Origin: Cepaea nemoralis
Taxonomy: Eukaryota > Mollusca > Gastropoda > Stylommatophora > Helicidae
Direction: 5' to 3'
Assembly: GCA_014155875.1 (NCBI GenBank)
Contig: JACEFZ010014526.1
Coordinates: forward strand, 124,001-188,000
Length of the DNA: 64,000 nt
Below are positions 21,196-28,842 of the stretch, one piece after another. The notes under the pieces are model-generated. The model did not search any database and was not told where the DNA came from. It saw only the letters and a list, made by a program, of their open reading frames with translations. Numbering within the stretch: position 1 is the first letter of the stretch; every line of letters begins with the position of its first letter. The position numbers were made by a program, and so were the translations under genes.

Positions 21196-23988
21196 TGTTC
21201 GCTCGCTATCAACCCAGGCGTAGTCCATCATACACGTGTTACTACTTCTGGTACACTGGAGTGATTTTTGCGTATGGATTAGCTTTCCCTATTACCAGTG
21301 TCCCTCGCCTTCACGTTAACCCACTCTGAATTCAGAGGAACTACAGAATTGTTTGGCTTTAGTCTTCACTTATCAAGACCTTAAACCACTGATACATAGG
21401 GTGGCCTGTCTATTATTCAATGACAGTGTTAAAGCTGTCCTCATTCTTATCTCCCTTATTTTAAATGTGAAATTACCGTTGGCTTAACAATTGCCCATTA
21501 TTGATCAATAAAAACATGTCAATTGCAACGAGACAAACAAGTGTTGAAATACTACACAGAGCATGTGCTTGTGAATGGATGTGAATCGTGGACAATAAGC
21601 ACAAGCTGAAAAATATCTAATGGCAGTGGAAATATGGGTTCTGGGAATTATGCAAATAATACCATGAACAAAAAGAAAAACCACTGAGCAAATCCCACAA
21701 GAAACAAACGAAACTCGAAAACTGATTAGAGAAAGTAGACGTAGGCAGTCACAATTTTCTGGGCATGTTATGAGAAGAAATAAACTGGAGAACTTGGTAA
21801 CAGCTGGCAAGATTGAGGGAAAAAAGAACAAGGGGAAAGCAGAGAGGTAAATAGATGGCTTGGCAATATGTCATAATGGAGACAAAAACATAGCTGATCC
21901 ACGACTTTGGTGATCGTGTGAGATTCTGTAACATGGCCCAAGTTTATCGTTACAACACATGATAATGACGACCGTTGTATGAATATGCAGCCTCAACAGA
22001 AAGCATACAATCAGAGAAATATCTAATGACAGTCGAAGTGTGGTTTCTGATGATAATTCAAATATTACCATGGACAGACATAATAACGAATGACCAAGTC
22101 CTTGAAAACAGATGAAAACAGTAAACTGGAAAGAAAAATTATACGTGGATAGTAAAGATTATACATGCACGTTATAATGAGATAAAAAATTGAAAACTCA
22201 GTGACAACTGGGAAACTAGATGGGGAAAGAGAAAGGGGAGACAAAGAGATAAATATCAGCGCGGCTTAGCCACGTGACATAATATGGCCAAGCTAATAGG
22301 CCTGGTCCAAGAGTCTGATGATGGTGTGAGATCGCGACCATGACCATTCACACCTGTCGACATGGCACATGATGATGATGATGATATCCTAAGCCTGGTT
22401 GTTAAGACTTGGGAAATAAGTAACATCTAATCATAACAGTAAATTACAACTCAGAAACACGCTGGACCAAATCTTTACATTATCTTATAGTTAAAACATT
22501 GACTTAATCATAGAATGACTTTCCGACTAAAGTCAACATCATAACTTTGATATTCACCATCATTCGCTGTCCGTGTTCCGGGACTGTCCCAAGTCTAATT
22601 TATGTCATATTCTCATAAAGTTTCACTATTGATTTTTTCCTCTTGCCAATGCCGCGTCGTCTAATTATCAAACTAGACCCAATAATTAGTGCTGCAGGGG
22701 CGTATCTGGTCAACCCAGCGGCCCGCAGACGGGAAACGGCAAAAGGAATTAGTCTGGGCAGGTTTCTAATTTACCGTGAGAGCCCAAGTATTTGACTGAG
22801 GACTCGGACAGCGCGATGAGAAAATCACAGGAAGCTTTTGTGTATGCTAAGTGAGGCTGAAGAAGCATTTCCAATTCATTAATACACGACTTTACTTTCC
22901 TCCGTTGTTTCTGCTTTTGTGTTGTGCTTTCATGTTGCTCAAAGGCTGGTACTAAAGACAAGAGTACAGAGGACTGGTAGACGGTTGTAGACAGAGCTTT
23001 GGTTTCCTGGTTTTAGATGGTTTCCGGACAGACAACAATTGATTATACTGATTAAATGGGAAAAGGTAGCAATGAAAGAAGAACAGGGTGGTTGGGGGGG
23101 GGGGGGGGGGGGTTGAAAAGGTAGAGAAAAGGTAGATCTAAGGCCAAAAAGAGGATGAGGAAGGAGAGGAGGGAATGATGAAGATAATGAGAACAAGGAA
23201 TAGAGAAGGAGAAGAGGAGGTTGAAGAAGAAGAGGAAACAGAAGTTAGCTGATGATGATGATGAGGAGGAGGAGGAGGAGGGGAGGAGGAGGAAAATTAA
23301 AAGGAGGAAATGAACAACAGGAGGAGAGTAGAATGAGGAGAAGGGGTAGACGGGAGACAAGTAGTTGGTGGAGGAGAAGAAGAAACAAAAGGAAGAGGAG
23401 GAGATGATAGAGAAGAAGGAGAAGAGGAAGACACAGAAGAGGCAGCACCAGCGGCTAGTGCTAAACCAGCTACAAAAGACGAAGACAATGTGAGAGAAAC
23501 AGAAATAACAGAAGACGAAACAAGATAATATATACGGAAATAAAACAACAAAAAGGATGAAGATAAGACAATGAGAGTAAGTCGATACAATGTGTTTGAT
23601 TATGACGTTAATACGGATGAACAAGTTATGATAATAATGATGATGATTTTTCTGCTGCTGTTACATATCATGATGATGAGGCGGAGGAGGAGGAGGAGGA
23701 GAGGGGAGGGAGAGGAGGAGGAGGGGGAGAGGAGAAGGGGGAAGACTTTTTTGGGGTGATAATGACACCAGAGATGAGTGAATCACAAACATAAAACAGT
23801 ACTCACATGTTGTAATCGTTCCGGCAGAACACCTGCTCGTTCTTGACGTAGCAAGACTTCTGGTCGCTGAGGTTGTCTTGACAGTTGCTGCACTTAAGAC
23901 AGTCCGCGTGCCAGAAGCCGTGATCCTTGACCTGGATCACGTAACGGTCAAATACGGGCTTCTGGCATCCGAAGCAGAGATGGGAGCT
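8301..23988 (-). CDS. Lhx6/8-like: LIM-homeobox transcription factor gene, six exons (partial)
   Basis: Six exons join into 312 residues with perfect phase agreement. LIM1 is C-x2-C-x18-H-x2-C-x2-C-x2-C-x18-C-x2-D. LIM2 is C-x2-C-x19-H-x2-C-x2-C-x2-C-x19-C-x2-H. A linker of about 20 residues follows, then a homeodomain with R5, L16, F20, L40, W48, F49, Q50, N51 and R53. LIM domains bind cofactors such as LDB, and the homeodomain binds TAAT-type DNA in the nucleus. The Asp-Trp in LIM2 (REQDWMRV), the terminal His ligand, the SCYVKN block in LIM1 and DSNPDG plus KRVVQVWFQN in the homeodomain point to the Lhx6/Lhx8/Arrowhead group. Substitutions such as the FKREQDW loop make it divergent, so it may be a lineage-specific paralogue. 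The first exon and the end of the C-terminus are not certain. Introns are full of satellites and transposons. Confidence 0.9.
8561..9446. repeat. Intron stretch with A-rich run and reversed SINE-B
   Basis: An A-rich run with TAATAATAA lies at 8945-8981. At about 9270-9430 there is a reversed copy of a tRNA-derived SINE, recognisable by 'tgccattgctttctgaacca' and the reversed head near 9340-9425. I see no exon in the remainder. Confidence 0.6.
9447..9606. repeat. 40-bp tandem repeat, four copies
   Basis: Four consecutive units share GAGACTTAGATACGAGAAAT followed by ACTTACAGACTCGTACACAG, with only a few substitutions between copies. Confidence 0.9.
9620..9902 (+). mobile_element. SINE-B copy (tRNA-headed) ending near a poly-C run
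   Basis: The sequence follows the copy at 53512-53770: a head with GGATAAGAG and CCGAGGTAG, then 'cttgggggcgtaaattacaa', 'cactggtaatagggaaag' and a 3' part near the C run at 9879-9902. The A-box-like and B-box-like segments in the head suggest descent from a tRNA gene. Similarity to the other copies was judged by eye. Confidence 0.7.
10140..10385 (+). pseudogene. LINE 3'-end fragment
   Basis: A broken frame resembles the C-terminal end of RTE-type RT proteins: a HVMRRNKLENFVT-like block, KRTRGRH, then a Trp-rich ending, and a GATGAAGAT tail. Related fragments lie at 21540, 21985, 38035 (reverse) and 50860. Confidence 0.7.
10610..11150. repeat. (TAGG)/(CAGA)-type tetranucleotide tract
   Basis: Degenerate GTAG, GCAG and ATAG tetramers extend for ~540 bp, with a pure GTAG run at about 11070-11120. 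The tract lies just downstream (minus strand) of the homeodomain exon. Confidence 0.92.
11174..11291 (-). CDS. LIM-homeobox exon encoding the recognition helix
   Basis: The acceptor is CCGTCTGCAG and the donor CTCAGTG|GTATGT; length is 118 nt. It encodes VWFQNNRARLKKSANN, the DNA-recognition helix of the homeodomain, then an Asn-rich low-complexity tail (SKNGNQENKN). The intron before it cuts the homeodomain between residues 46 and 47, a position used by many homeobox genes. Confidence 0.95.
11340..12290. repeat. CAC/CAT trinucleotide tract
   Basis: About 950 bp of CAC, CAT, CAA and ACC trinucleotides fill nearly the whole intron between the two homeodomain exons. His-rich (plus) and Asp/Val-rich (minus) frames across it are artefacts of composition. 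Confidence 0.95.
12401..12561 (-). CDS. LIM-homeobox exon encoding homeodomain helices 1 and 2
   Basis: The acceptor is TGTCCTCAG and the donor GTGCAG|GTAAGT; length is 161 nt, entering with two bases to finish an Asp codon and ending in phase 0. It encodes a basic stretch (PPKKAKRNR) that could act as nuclear localisation signal and N-terminal arm, then homeodomain residues 1-46. Blocks RTSYTEAQIKFL, RDSNPDGNELEKIA and KKRVVQ are visible. Confidence 0.95.
12618..13320. repeat. (GT)n followed by GA-rich tract
   Basis: A GT run (12618-12650) passes into GA-rich sequence, with a pure (GA)n core at about 13083-13164. It occupies the intron between the LIM2 and homeodomain exons. Confidence 0.95.
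13325..13500. repeat. 40-41 bp tandem repeat, about four copies
   Basis: Units begin TTGGTAGCGGTTTGTAACAT and continue with GTTCTTTTAAATGCACTCTA; later copies diverge. Confidence 0.88.
13575..13871 (-). repeat. 59-bp array copied from the LIM2 exon end and its splice donor
   Basis: Five units begin at about 13575, 13635, 13694, 13754 and 13813; the sixth position in register (13872) is the real exon 3 boundary. Read on the minus strand, each copy has a decayed version of the codons for DIYCTNHY through the exon end, then a donor-like GTAAGT (GTAAAG in one copy) and the first intron bases. Stops and substitutions mean the copies are not coding. Confidence 0.88.
13884..13989 (-). CDS. LIM-homeobox exon encoding the second half of LIM2
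   Basis: The acceptor is GTCTACAG|ATC and the donor TTCAG|GTAAGT; length is 106 nt, leaving one base. It encodes ICKRQLGNNEKYHL and DIYCTNHYRDMV, which hold the last zinc ligands (Cys, Cys, His) of LIM2, then the start of the linker. The 3' part of this exon, with its donor, is the template of the 59-bp array that follows in the intron. Confidence 0.92.
13990..14701. repeat. CT/CA microsatellite and TCTA-type degenerate array
   Basis: The part from 14097 to 14190 is (CA)n and (CT)n. From about 14210 to 14650, degenerate units built on CATATATTAATCTATATAAT recur every ~50-60 bp. A C run lies at about 14687-14698. No exon is seen. Confidence 0.8.
14702..14885 (-). mobile_element. Short interspersed element copy (unexpanded)
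   Basis: Minus-strand order is GTGTCACAATTATGACC, GTTAATATGGTAGCAGAC, TGTTGTATTATA, ATATAAGCCCATGGCAGATA, ATTAGTCATCCCATGGCAC and TCAGTTAACAG. The same blocks in the same order occur at 51940-52105 and flank the expanded array at 5690-8292. Confidence 0.75.
15018..15126 (-). CDS. LIM-homeobox exon encoding the first half of LIM2
   Basis: The acceptor is CTTTCAG|TCTG and the donor TGCAAG|GTGAGT; length is 109 nt. It encodes LFGLSCVKC (first zinc pair), REQDWMRV, and HIACFLCK (next ligands). The first ~20 bases plus the acceptor match the unit of the adjacent 26-bp array at 26 positions with three mismatches. The FG-x-x-C-x-x-C pattern is family-conserved, so the exon is the ancestral sequence and the array the derivative. 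Confidence 0.9.
15127..18522 (-). repeat. 26-bp satellite seeded by the exon 2 splice acceptor, about 130 units
   Basis: On the minus strand the unit is TTTCAGTCTGTTTTGTTTG plus TCCTGTG. It matches the exon 2 boundary TTTCAG|TCTGTTT...TGTCCTGTG over 26 positions with three differences. Some units are ~32 bp variants carrying CTTTTTGCAG-like insertions. Because 26 is not a multiple of three and the unit has few stops, long frames open in all three minus frames with a 26-residue Phe/Cys/Val-rich period. A segment near 15684-15960 recurs at about 17423-17700, showing higher-order duplication. Confidence 0.93.
18720..19143 (+). pseudogene. LINE 3'-end fragment with (GATT)n tail
   Basis: An open stretch reads like the end of an RTE-type RT protein (YFGHIKRQNTL, GKRARG, KWEDNIKRW, then WRSIAANLRGD). 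It is followed directly by a (TTGA/GATT)n tail at 19022-19143, as expected for a LINE 3' end with a microsatellite tail. Confidence 0.75.
19165..19410. repeat. 33-34 bp tandem repeat, about seven copies
   Basis: Units centre on GCTGTTCCATATCATATGTA followed by AAAACT and a short spacer, and become more divergent to the right. Confidence 0.85.
19440..20705 (-). pseudogene. Decayed LINE fragment with RNase H and C-terminal zinc-finger-like motif
   Basis: On the minus strand, 20255-20700 encodes RNase H-like blocks: AYIDGLANY at the start and VIQWIPPHYNISGDEVDGRL near the end (the usual His and Asp region). Further on (19440-19760), CNCGTGKMTAEHLLQKCPAY matches the Cys/His motif that follows RNase H in some LINEs. 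Stops and a SINE insertion (about 19855-20275) break it. Confidence 0.75.
19855..20275 (-). mobile_element. SINE-B insertion with internal duplication and 34-bp poly-G
   Basis: The reversed SINE-B body (GAGAAGTCAACA, GGGATTGAACC, GAATGTTTAA) occurs twice, at about 19965-20120 and 20140-20275. This indicates a ~160-bp tandem duplication. A G run lies at 19863-19896. It interrupts the RNase H LINE fragment. Confidence 0.7.
20744..20950 (+). mobile_element. tRNA-headed SINE
   Basis: The head has an A-box-like TGGCCGAGTGGCTAGAAC and a perfect B-box GGTTCGAATCC. It lacks a convincing full tRNA cloverleaf and is followed by a T run and an unrelated body, so I call it a SINE rather than a tRNA gene. 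The boundaries are approximate. Confidence 0.6.
21127..21350 (-). repeat. (TTG)n microsatellite joined to reversed SINE-B
   Basis: A pure GTT repeat (21127-21194) sits at the edge of a reversed SINE-B copy. The copy is recognised by TTAGCTTTCCCTATTACCAG and GTGTCCCTCGCC, and is like the copy at 47430-47605. Confidence 0.8.
21540..22385 (+). pseudogene. Two consecutive RTE-like LINE 3' fragments
   Basis: Two related stretches (about 21540-21965 and 21985-22385) each read, with stops, as the C-terminal end of an RTE-type protein: YGCES-like start, HVMRRNKLENLVT, GKKNKG, then DGLAICHNGD and GDRVRF-like blocks. The second ends in (GAT)n. They look like separate truncated insertions of one family. 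Confidence 0.7.
22386..23640. other. Intron sequence without a recognisable gene
   Basis: The first ~650 bp is unique-looking sequence with no supported exon. From about 23050 it becomes GA-rich, with a G run (23093-23112) and many GGA/GAA triplets. Confidence 0.6.
23641..23760. repeat. GGA-rich purine tract
   Basis: A dense GAG/GGA tract lies ~50 bp beyond the donor of the LIM1 exon. It encodes Arg/Glu-rich frames that are not considered genes. Confidence 0.85.
23807..23988 (-). CDS. LIM-homeobox exon encoding LIM1
   Basis: The acceptor is CCAACCACAG and the donor is AACAT|GTGAGT. The exon is 182 nt, starts in phase 0 and leaves two bases (AT). It encodes all eight zinc ligands of LIM1, from CFGC through CRND. 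The AT is completed by the T of the next exon to give Ile, followed by LFGLSC, matching the F-G-x-x-C spacing that leads into LIM2 in this family. Confidence 0.92.
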
Positions 23989-24024
23989 CTGTGGTTGGAA
24001 CAATAAACATCAGGTTGGTGGTTA

Positions 24025-24695
24025 AATAACAGCAGGAAGAAAAACAACAACAGCAACATCAACAACAATAGCAACAGCAGAAAAACGAAACAACAGTATA
24101 AACAACAACATAAACAACAGCAACAACAACAGAAACAACAACGCAAGCAGCAATATCAGCAACAACAGAAACAGCAGCAACAGCAGCAGCAGAAACAACA
24201 ACAGAAACAACAACAATAGGAACAACAGCAACAGCAGTATAAACAACAGCAACAGCAGCAATAGGAGCAACAGCAATAAAAGCAACAACAGCAGCAGCAG
24301 CAATATCATCAACAGCAGCAACAGAAATAACAACAACAACAGAAATAGAAATAACAACAACAGCAGAAATAGAAATAACAACAACAACAGCAGAAATAGA
24401 AATAACAACAACAACAGCATAAATAGAAATAACAACAACAACAGGAGAAATAGAAATAACAACAACAACAACAGGAGAAATAGAAATAACAACAACAACA
24501 GCAGAAATAGAAATAACAACAACAACAGCAGAAATAGAAATAACAACAACAACAGCAGAAATAGAAATAACAACAACAACAGCAGAAATAGAAATAACAA
24601 CAACAACAGCAGAAATAACAACAGAATCAACAGCAGCAGCAGCAGAAACAACAACAGTAACATCAGCAACAGCAACAACAACAACAGCAACAACA
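24025..24695. repeat. CAA/CAG trinucleotide tract with ~30-bp higher-order units
   Basis: The tract is built of ACA, CAG and GAA triplets. From about 24320 it shows repeated units of AACAACAACAGCAGAAATAG plus AAAT. It lies just upstream of the LIM1 exon, on the 5' side. Confidence 0.93.
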
Positions 24696-24696
24696 A

Positions 24697-24945
24697 TCAT
24701 TCATTCAGTAGCATGGCCTTTGCAGAACCTCGCTCCCATAACAACCTTCCTAAAAACTTCTCGATTGTCAGCAAGATGTCACGCGTCCGATACAACCATC
24801 TGGAGATCATCCGCCACATCCTGCACTCATCTTCTCTTCGGCCTCCCACTTCCTCTCTTCCCGGGCATATACCCCTCCATGATTGTCCTCTCCAAACTGG
24901 CATGCCGTTTCAAGTGATCAAAATATTTAAATTGACTTTGTTTTA
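24697..24945 (-). pseudogene. LINE 3'-end fragment
   Basis: The minus strand reads WRGQSWRGICPGREEVGGR, then RMWRMISRWLYRTRDILL and AMLLNE. It closely parallels the end of the decayed LINE at 58290-58530 (WREQSWRGICP, CRMWYM, VYRTRDIWL). The two are copies of one RTE-like family. Confidence 0.75.
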
Positions 24946-25261
24946 TCCTCAACAACAGCATCTACAACATAAATAACAGTCATCGTCATGCAGCAGGTAG
25001 TTTGTAGCACGTCGCTCTTACCACCCCCCCTCCCCGCCCCTATCCCTCCTGGGGAAAAGTCTGGATCATGTGTCAGTTCTTCTCCTCGTGGATTCTCAAC
25101 CCCAATATATCTGCAGAGCTCTGTGCGCGTCCTTGTGCTAGTCGACTGCTGTATCTGCTTACAGGAACCATACCTTTCAGCACTGTCATTTCTTAAACCA
25201 CGGTAACAATTGCATCATGAAAAGCCATGCGTTTTTTTTAAAAATTCTTATTGCTGCTTTT

Positions 25262-25375
<114 letters not shown>

Positions 25376-25979
25376 GCAATATTTCCGCAGTTTACGCTGA
25401 AACTGATACAATCACATCGTCTGTACTTCCAGTGACATAGTGTGCACAGCAACTCCCGTAAAACGTCGCAAACATTGCTTTTTTAGACTGAATCAGCCAG
25501 CATCTTCTCATAGACATTCATCATAAGTTCTCTATTTTTCTTCATTTTTTGTGCGGATAATATTACCTCAATAATCGCTTTCAGCAACGGTTGATCATAA
25601 AACGATCTCACCAGTCAAGACTGTCCTTTGGACATCAATACAGCCATGTGTTCTTGTAATCGTGGCAGTTAATTTACCACCATATCTGGAAACAACCACC
25701 CTGTTGATAGCCATAGCCACCCGCTTCGACAAATCTTCTTGGCGAAAGCACTCAATGACGCAGCCAGCATGAGACGGACTGTGCCTTTGTTTCAGCTGTT
25801 CGCACAAACCTTACGTTGAAAACACCGGCAGATGTTGCTATATAGAGCGCCCTGTAACTGCAATCAGCCATTCGCTTTAGCAGTCGTACACGTTTTCAAT
25901 GCAATAAGATCAGTACAATAATTTTTAACCACCCCAAGTAGAGAATACCCGTGTAGAGGTTAGGGAATCGAGTGGGCGC
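25376..25979. other. No recognisable feature
   Basis: About 600 bp without supported coding, RNA or repeat content; short open frames here lack protein-like features. Confidence 0.5.
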
Positions 25980-26144
25980 CATTTGTCAGTGTTTCGGGTA
26001 GGTGCTATGTGTCAGTGTGTGGAGTAGGTGCTATGTGTCAGTGTGTGGAGTAGGTGCTATGTGTCACATTTTGGAGTAGGTGCGATGTGGCGTATTTTGG
26101 AGTAGGTGCCAAATGTTGGGATTTCCGGTGGGTACTAAGTTATG

Positions 26145-26395
26145 GCCGGCAATATAACGATGGTGTTCCGGGCGCAATTCTTAATCTCGCATACCGTGTT
26201 CTAAACACAACTGCGTGCGATTTGGCAGCAGACCGCATTGCGTTGGTTTTCATTAATGGTGTGAATGCCGGTTGTTCAGAAAGCAAACTACTGAACGTAA
26301 ACGTGCCAAAAAAATCACAAACAGCCAAAACATTATGGATGTGACTGCGATGTCCTGTAAAGGATATGCAACTAACTTAACCAAGGTATGAGAAA
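26145..26395 (+). mobile_element. SINE-A copy, plus orientation
   Basis: The body reads GGTTTTCATTAATGGTGTGAATGCCGGT, then CAGAAAGCAAACTACTGAAC, and ends TCCTGTAAAGGATATGCAAC. At least eight copies of this family occur in the window in both orientations. The left part has a tRNA-like head with a B-box-like segment around CCGTGTTCTAAACAC. Confidence 0.75.
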
Positions 26396-26605
26396 TAAAC
26401 GAGAAAACTTAGTGACAACTGGCAAATCTGATGTGGAAAAGTAGCAAGAGTAAGGTGGAGAGATACATACGGTACGTGTTGATGAAGATATGTCTTTTTT
26501 TGTTGTATTGTTCACTCGCTGTGAACTCCAGCGGTAAGAGAGTAATGAGTCGTTCCAGCATTGTTCAGTTCAACTTGACTTCTTGTTCAGAAAGCAATGG
26601 CAAGC

Positions 26606-26945
26606 GTTTTTTTTTTTTTTTTTTGCATATCCTAATTACAGGACATTGCTGTCACCACCAGCATTTTTCAGCTGCTGTTGGTGTCTTGGCAAGTTTTACG
26701 TTCAGTAGTTTGCCATTGCTTTCTGAACGACCGGCTCACTTACCTTTCCGAAAGAAATCAACGTGACGCTATCCGTTGCCGAATCTCACGCAGCTGTGTT
26801 TCGTACGTGAGTATACAGGATTACGAACAGCGTCCTTAAACCCTTCGCCAGGGAGACCGGTAATGGCAAACTACTGAACGTAAAATTGCGGAGTAAATCA
26901 TACTGGGATGGAGTTGATTGCAATATCTTGCAAAAGACACGCAGC
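26606..26945 (-). mobile_element. SINE-A copy, minus orientation, plus a second fragment
   Basis: A T run (26606-26623, the poly-A tail on the minus strand) is followed by GCATATCC, CTGTCACCACCAGCATTTTT, TTTGCCATTGCTTTCTGAAC and a head ending CTTCGCCAGGGAGACCGG. On the minus strand this head has the A-box-like TGGCGAAGGGTTTAAGG. A second, plus-oriented SINE-A fragment follows to about 26945. Confidence 0.75.
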
Positions 26946-27990
26946 AACCAAGTTTTAATACTAGAGTTAAGGTGGAAGTCACGTGTCTTGAGTATGTGCG
27001 AAATGTTAAGATTACTGGTGGATACCAAGCTGTGAGTGTTAGAGTGGGTGAGTGCGATGTGTCAGTGTTTTGAGTATGTGCGAAATGTTAAGATATCTGG
27101 TAGGTACCAAGCTGTGAGTGTTAGAGTGGGTGAGTGTGATGTGTCAGTGTTTTGAGTATGTGCGAAATGTTAAGATATCTGGTAGGTACCAAGCTGTGAG
27201 TGTTAGAGTGGGTGAGTGTGATGTGTCAGTGTTTTGAGTATGTGCGAAATGTTAAGATATCTGGTAGGTACCAAGCTGTGAGGTTTAGAGTGGGTGAGTG
27301 TGATGTGTCAGTGTTTTGAGTATGTGCAAAATGTTAAGATTACTGGTAGGTACCAAGCTGTGAGGTTTAGAGTAGGTGTGTGTGATGTGTCAGTGTTTTG
27401 AGTATGTGCGAAATGTTAAGATATCTGGTAGGTACCAAGCTGTGAGTGTTAGAGTGGGTGAGTGTGATGTGTCAGTGTTTTGAGTATGTGCGAAATGTTA
27501 AGATATCTGGTAGGTACCAAGCTGTGAGGTTTAGAGTGGGTGAGTGTGATGTGTCAGTGTTTTGAGTATGTGCAAAATGTTAAGATTACTGGTAGGTACC
27601 AAGCTGTGAGGTTTAGAGTAGGTGTGTGTGATGTGTCAAGTGTTTTGAGTATGTGCGAAATGTTAAGATATCTGGTAGGTACAAAGCTGTGAGTGTTAGA
27701 GTGGGTGAGTGCGATGTGTCAGTGTGTTGAGTACGTGCGAAATGTTAAGATTATTGGTAGGTACCAAGCTGTGAGGTTTAGAGTAGGTGTGTGTGATGAG
27801 TGTTTTGAGTATGTGCGAAATGTTGAGATCTCAGGTAAGTAACACGCTGTGAGGTTTAGAGTGGGCGTGTGTGCTGCTGCTGATGTTATGTGCGGAATGT
27901 TAAGATCTCTGGTAGGTATCACGCTGTGAGTGTTAGAGTGGGTGGGTGCAATGTGTTGGTGTTTCGAGCATGTGCCATTTTAAAAGTTGA

Positions 27991-28541
27991 CGTGAATGGG
28001 TGTTCGAAGACATGTCCACGTGTTAGCCACTGCTCCACTCCCCCCCCCCCCCCCAATACAGCTGTTATTATTTTCTAGACAAAGATTGCCGATTGAAAGG
28101 AGATCACCGGGGGGGGGGGGCGACAAGGAAGAGGAAAGGTCGTATTTGCCACGAGTTGATGTTCGGTATTGAGCAAGACAGTGGGCGAGTCATAGACGTT
28201 CATAAGGAATTACGCCTATAATGTTATGGGCACGGTCGCGCGAGGTTCGACGGGTGAGTTCGTCGCCTTGCTAAGTGAAGGAAAGATTGACCCCCTAATC
28301 CTCTATGCATTCAGCACTACAAAATGTAACGACCCTATCACATCACAGACCCCTAGCTGAAAACTTGTTTTTGGACAAATTTAATTTATTTTTAATTGTA
28401 AGAACAATGCAGACATGGACAGACTATTTAGAAACTGCTAGCATAATGACGAAGAAAACTTGTAAAAGCGGCCATGCATATCATTCCCCCTCTAGGATCA
28501 ACTAAGTTAGCTGGCATGTCAATATTTATTTTTCAAGTTGC
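27991..28541. other. No gene; C and G homopolymer runs
   Basis: A C run (about 28038-28053) and a G run (28109-28120) lie in otherwise unremarkable sequence. The last ~30 bp (to 28553) is the tail end of a SINE-A copy split by the LINE that follows. Confidence 0.55.
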
Positions 28542-28553
28542 ATATCCTTACAG

Positions 28554-28842
28554 CTCCCCCGATGGTGTTTCCACCTTGTCGTGGTGGGGGAGCTTGAGTT
28601 TCTCAATGACCCTGAGAGCTATGCCGGCGGTAGCGTAGCTACCAGCAGGGCCTCCCAAGCCGGACAGGTCAAAGGGTAGAGAACAGACAAAGAGAAACAC
28701 CCTGGTCCTCCAGGTTGGGGGTTGAAGCGTGGGGTTAACATCCCCACCTTTGTAAAAACCTTTCTTTGTTACGAAACAAATACATGAGCCTCGATATCGG
28801 ACTGACTTATCTGGACAACGACCTTGGAACGTTAAAGGACTT
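28554..28842 (+). promoter_or_regulatory. Structured 5' leader of the RTE-like LINE
   Basis: At the very 5' end CTCCCCC (28554-28560) can pair with GGGGGAG (28586-28592), enclosing CCAC (28571-28574) paired with GTGG (28581-28584). A hairpin TTGAG/CTCAA (28594-28606) follows, then a perfect 6-bp hairpin GGTAGC/GCTACC near 28630-28645. The leader must contain internal promoter information for a LINE of this type. I could not find a P2-like strand, so a self-cleaving ribozyme is only a possibility. Confidence 0.5.

Larger units (their letters stand above)
25980..27990. repeat. 82-bp minisatellite interrupted by SINEs
   Basis: From 26985 to about 27990, roughly twelve units carry GAGTATGTGCGAAATGTTAA, GGTAGGTACCAAGCTGTGAG and GATGTGTCAGTGTTTTGAG. 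A related set with a short ~31-bp period (TAGGTGCTATGTGTCAGTGT) lies at 25980-26140. Two SINE-A copies separate the two parts. Confidence 0.93.

Noticed and set aside
23052..23624. Ser/Phe-rich membrane protein on the minus strand
   Set aside because: It is a translation of GA-rich intron sequence with no family motif or splice support.
24022..24700. Leu-rich and Val/Ala-rich minus-strand frames
   Set aside because: They are translations of the CAA/CAG tract and share no features with real transmembrane proteins.
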